This document shows, piece after piece, positions 61,861 to 64,000 of a stretch of 64,000 nt of DNA. The stretch is taken from the NCBI GenBank assembly GCA_009741485.1, contig CM019214.1, positions 28,734,746 to 28,798,745 of the forward strand. Reading direction: 5' to 3'. Both the position numbers and the translations under genes were made by a program. Under the pieces are notes generated by a model, which was not told the DNA's origin, did no database searches, and saw nothing but the letters and a program-made list of their open reading frames with translations. The first letter of the stretch is position 1. Each line of letters starts with the position of its first letter. The stretch is from Malurus cyaneus samueli (taxonomy: Eukaryota > Chordata > Aves > Passeriformes > Maluridae).

Positions 61861-61899
61861 ATGGATTGCAGCCTCCTGCGGACCCTCGTGAGCCGATAC
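61861..61899 (+). CDS. ATP11A: ATP11A, phospholipid-transporting P4-ATPase, coding exon 1 (partial gene)
   Basis: ATP11A is a P4-ATPase flippase that, with TMEM30A/CDC50A, moves phosphatidylserine and phosphatidylethanolamine to the inner leaflet of the plasma membrane. The exon encodes MDCSLLRTLVSRY, matching the vertebrate ATP11A start (human MDCSLVRTLVHRY as I recall), followed directly by a GTGAGT donor in phase 0. The ATG has a strong context (GCC before, G after) and lies in a CpG island. Only 13 residues are present. The catalytic DKTGT site and the ten membrane helices are encoded beyond the window. The neighbouring divergent TUBGCP3 is the expected syntenic partner. The frame stays open upstream with two in-frame ATGs (61666, 61780) in weaker contexts, so a longer N-terminus is conceivable, but the conserved start is preferred. 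Confidence 0.93.
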
Positions 61900-64000
61900 G
61901 TGAGTACCGCCGTGCCCCTCGCCCGCCGTGGGGGGAGCCCCGCCGTGGCCCCGGCTCGCAGAAAGGGCTCGGTCAGGAGTGGGCGATCCGTGACCGGTGG
62001 CGGCCGGGGAGCCGCGGGGCCGCCGCACGTGATGCCCGAGCGGGATGCAGCAGCAGCGGCGGCACCGGGTGTCGTGCGCTCCCGCAGCCCGCCCGCCCCG
62101 CGGGACTGTCCTTCGCTGAACCACAGCTGCTTGACCTAAGTTCAGCGCGCTCTCATTTAGAGGGTGCTGTGATACGCAGTTAGCAGGGCAGATAAAACCT
62201 GGGGTTTTTTTTTCTTGTAGGTTTCTTTTGGGATTGTTCTTTCCCCTCGTTATATTGTTTCAGTCAGGCGGCGTTTTTGTGGAATTGTCCAATTTAAGTA
62301 TACCGACGAATGGTCGCAACTGTCCCAAGTTTTTGTAGGTCTGTGTAGTAAGATTCAAACGCGCCACACTTGAGAGTGCTCCGGGGAAAGAGGGCTGATG
62401 TCGCTTGTTGGTGAGCATGGGAAAACCCACCCGCACCGCCCGGGAGAGCAGCTTGGCAGCGTATTAGAGGAGGGGTCCAAGTGTAGGCTGAGGTGCGTCA
62501 GTGAGTGCGACTCCAGTTCCATGGAACCCCTAATAAACGCTCAGGATAATGGTTTAAGCAGATTAGCAGAATGCTTTTAAGTGTGGGGTTGTACAATACA
62601 AGGCATGGCGAGCTAGGAAATTGCAAATTTGTGCTTTTGGGTATAAAAGTAATTTTTAGAAGATAGGGAGAGGTAATTGGGATTTTCAAATACAAATAGC
62701 TCTTTTCTTATGCAGGAAGTATTTTTGCCTTGGTCAGAACACTCAAGTTTTCTCACTTACAGTAAATACACTTAGTTTTGTGTGTGCCAAGAGCTGTGTC
62801 CACCTAATACAGTCTGAAGTCTGTCTTTTTGAGGTATAAACAAAGAAAAGTAGTAGAGGTGAAAAATGGCTGTATTTTTTCATCTCGTGTACAAATGAAT
62901 ATATGTGCGATGGGGAGAGAGTGGAGAGGTGGATATTGAAAGCAGCTATGTGTATATGGATCTTTAGAAAGTGGTCCTTAGGGAAGGAAGAGAATACTCA
63001 ATGTGTAGTAACAATAATAACGAGGTATAAGACAAGCAGAAGTCTCTGGATATAGACCAGTTGAGTTGTGCTGAGGTCAGTTTGGAAGCACATAGCAGTA
63101 CTATGCGTGTAGAGATCTGTCAGTGCTGACCTAACTGTTGGATTTAGTTTAAGATTTTTTTTTTTTGTGTGTGTGTACTCACATCTGGAGCATGTTCATT
63201 GTGCACAGAGCAAGCACACTGTTAAATCTCTTCTGCATAGCATTGTTGCTAACCTTTTCCAAAGTAGGCTTAAGCACCAGCTATGAAGGAAATGGGCTCG
63301 AGAGCAGCTGCAGTAAATATCCAGAAGACAGTATATTGAAAGTAAGGGGCTTGAGCTTTTAAGTTGTGGGCTGTCACCACCCTCCTGCACAGCTTATGAG
63401 ACTTAAGGCAGCAATCTAAAAGATAAAGGAAAATTATTATATCCCATGTGAAGAAGGGTTCCTATTTCCTGGGTCACACAAGTTTCTGTATGGTGTGTAC
63501 GCCGATCGGGTGTGCCTAGGTAATTGCCCACTTTGATCTGTGCTACCTTGTGTGTTTTCACCTGTTGCTTTTTGTTCTTTTTCATTCTCTCAGTGTCTTA
63601 ACTTTGAAACCTTTCTTCCATGGAGGGGTAGTTTTGAGGAAAAGGTGCAGTAAATTTGTGTTCAATTCAGCAAGACCATTAAGGTCCCACAACCTGATGG
63701 CTGTGTCATGTGTTTTTTCCATCTTTTACTTTTTTGTATCTCCATGGTTCAGCTGCTTCTGTACAGCTAGAGCAGCGAAAATGAAAAGTAGTAATTTGAA
63801 TGCTGGGTCTGAAGCTGACTGCTGTGCGTGAGTAGCAGATGTACATGTCAGGGGTATCACTTAGAGCTGTTCACTAAAGTCCTGTATGCACCAGCCAGGC
63901 ACACAGATGTAGATGTGCCTGCCACTTTCCAAACTGCTTTTTAACAAGGGAGACAGAGCAGTGACTCTTGTGTGGAAGAGCTGGAGTGGATACTTTCATC
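61900..64000 (+). other. ATP11A: ATP11A intron 1 (partial)
   Basis: It starts with GTGAGT, is CpG-rich to about 62130, then becomes AT-rich. A T/GT-rich microsatellite is at 63151-63175. The next ATP11A exon (beginning CAGEENWV-like in human) is not seen before the window ends. Confidence 0.88.

Larger units (their letters stand above)
60430..62130 (+). promoter_or_regulatory. ATP11A: ATP11A CpG-island promoter and 5' UTR
   Basis: Very GC- and CpG-rich sequence begins near 60430, is interrupted by a less CpG-dense minisatellite (60785-61315), and peaks at 61320-62130 around the start codon. No convincing TATA box is visible. The G-run at 61510-61521 and dense SP1-type GGGCGG motifs suit a TATA-less promoter. 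The start site is probably within a few hundred bases upstream of 61861 but cannot be fixed by eye. Confidence 0.88.

Noticed and set aside
60408..62139. Several 240-350 codon frames on both strands over the ATP11A CpG island
   Set aside because: Low-complexity Ala/Arg/Pro/Gly translations of CpG-island and minisatellite DNA. Only the short MDCSLLRTLVSRY segment is supported as coding.
1..64000. tRNA, rRNA, snRNA or microRNA genes
   Set aside because: I saw no A-box/B-box pair, rRNA block or convincing long hairpin. Formal scans with tRNAscan-SE and Infernal could overturn this.

Overview
This window is nuclear DNA from a bird. The main evidence is many interspersed CR1 LINE 3' ends of the avian type, recognisable by their terminal ATTCTATG-like octamers, together with AT-rich non-coding DNA, CpG-island promoters and split vertebrate genes. 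I see no bacterial-style genes, operons, rRNA, tRNA or CRISPR arrays. The species cannot be fixed by eye.

Two protein-coding genes are supported, both only partly inside the window and transcribed away from each other. On the minus strand is the 5' part of TUBGCP3 (gamma-tubulin complex component 3). Six coding exons (21137-21212, 10433-10540, 8540-8607, 5717-5794, 4932-5149, 1296-1468) join in a consistent reading frame with standard splice sites and give about the first 240 residues. The gene then runs off the left edge in intron 6. On the plus strand, at the right edge, is coding exon 1 of ATP11A (61861-61899, 13 residues, GTGAGT donor). Its second exon lies beyond the window. A divergent TUBGCP3/ATP11A pair is also the arrangement on human chromosome 13q34, so the synteny supports both calls.

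Layout: 1-21.2 kb holds TUBGCP3 exons 1-6 and introns, with several CR1 copies. 20.7-21.5 kb is the TUBGCP3 CpG-island promoter. 21.56-22.87 kb is a second copy of an unidentified ~580-bp repeat (the first is in intron 1 at 16.79-17.38 kb), interrupted by a ~727-bp solo-LTR-like insertion. 22.9-60.4 kb is a ~38-kb gene-poor interval with CR1 fragments and microsatellites. It also holds a small CpG islet with a GATA-site cluster (32.05-32.37 kb), exon-like signals at 32.8-34.05 kb, an RFX X-box-like palindrome (40.07 kb) and an unexplained GC-rich block (42.5-43.1 kb). 60.4-62.1 kb is the ATP11A CpG-island promoter, containing a degenerate ~52-bp minisatellite with a CR1 fragment. 61.9-64 kb is ATP11A intron 1.

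The two genes are not functionally linked: one nucleates microtubules and the other flips aminophospholipids at the plasma membrane. No novel multi-gene system was found. The points most worth checking are the candidate transcript at 32-34 kb, the duplicated repeat flanking TUBGCP3 exon 1 with its nested LTR, and the in-frame open extension upstream of the ATP11A start codon.
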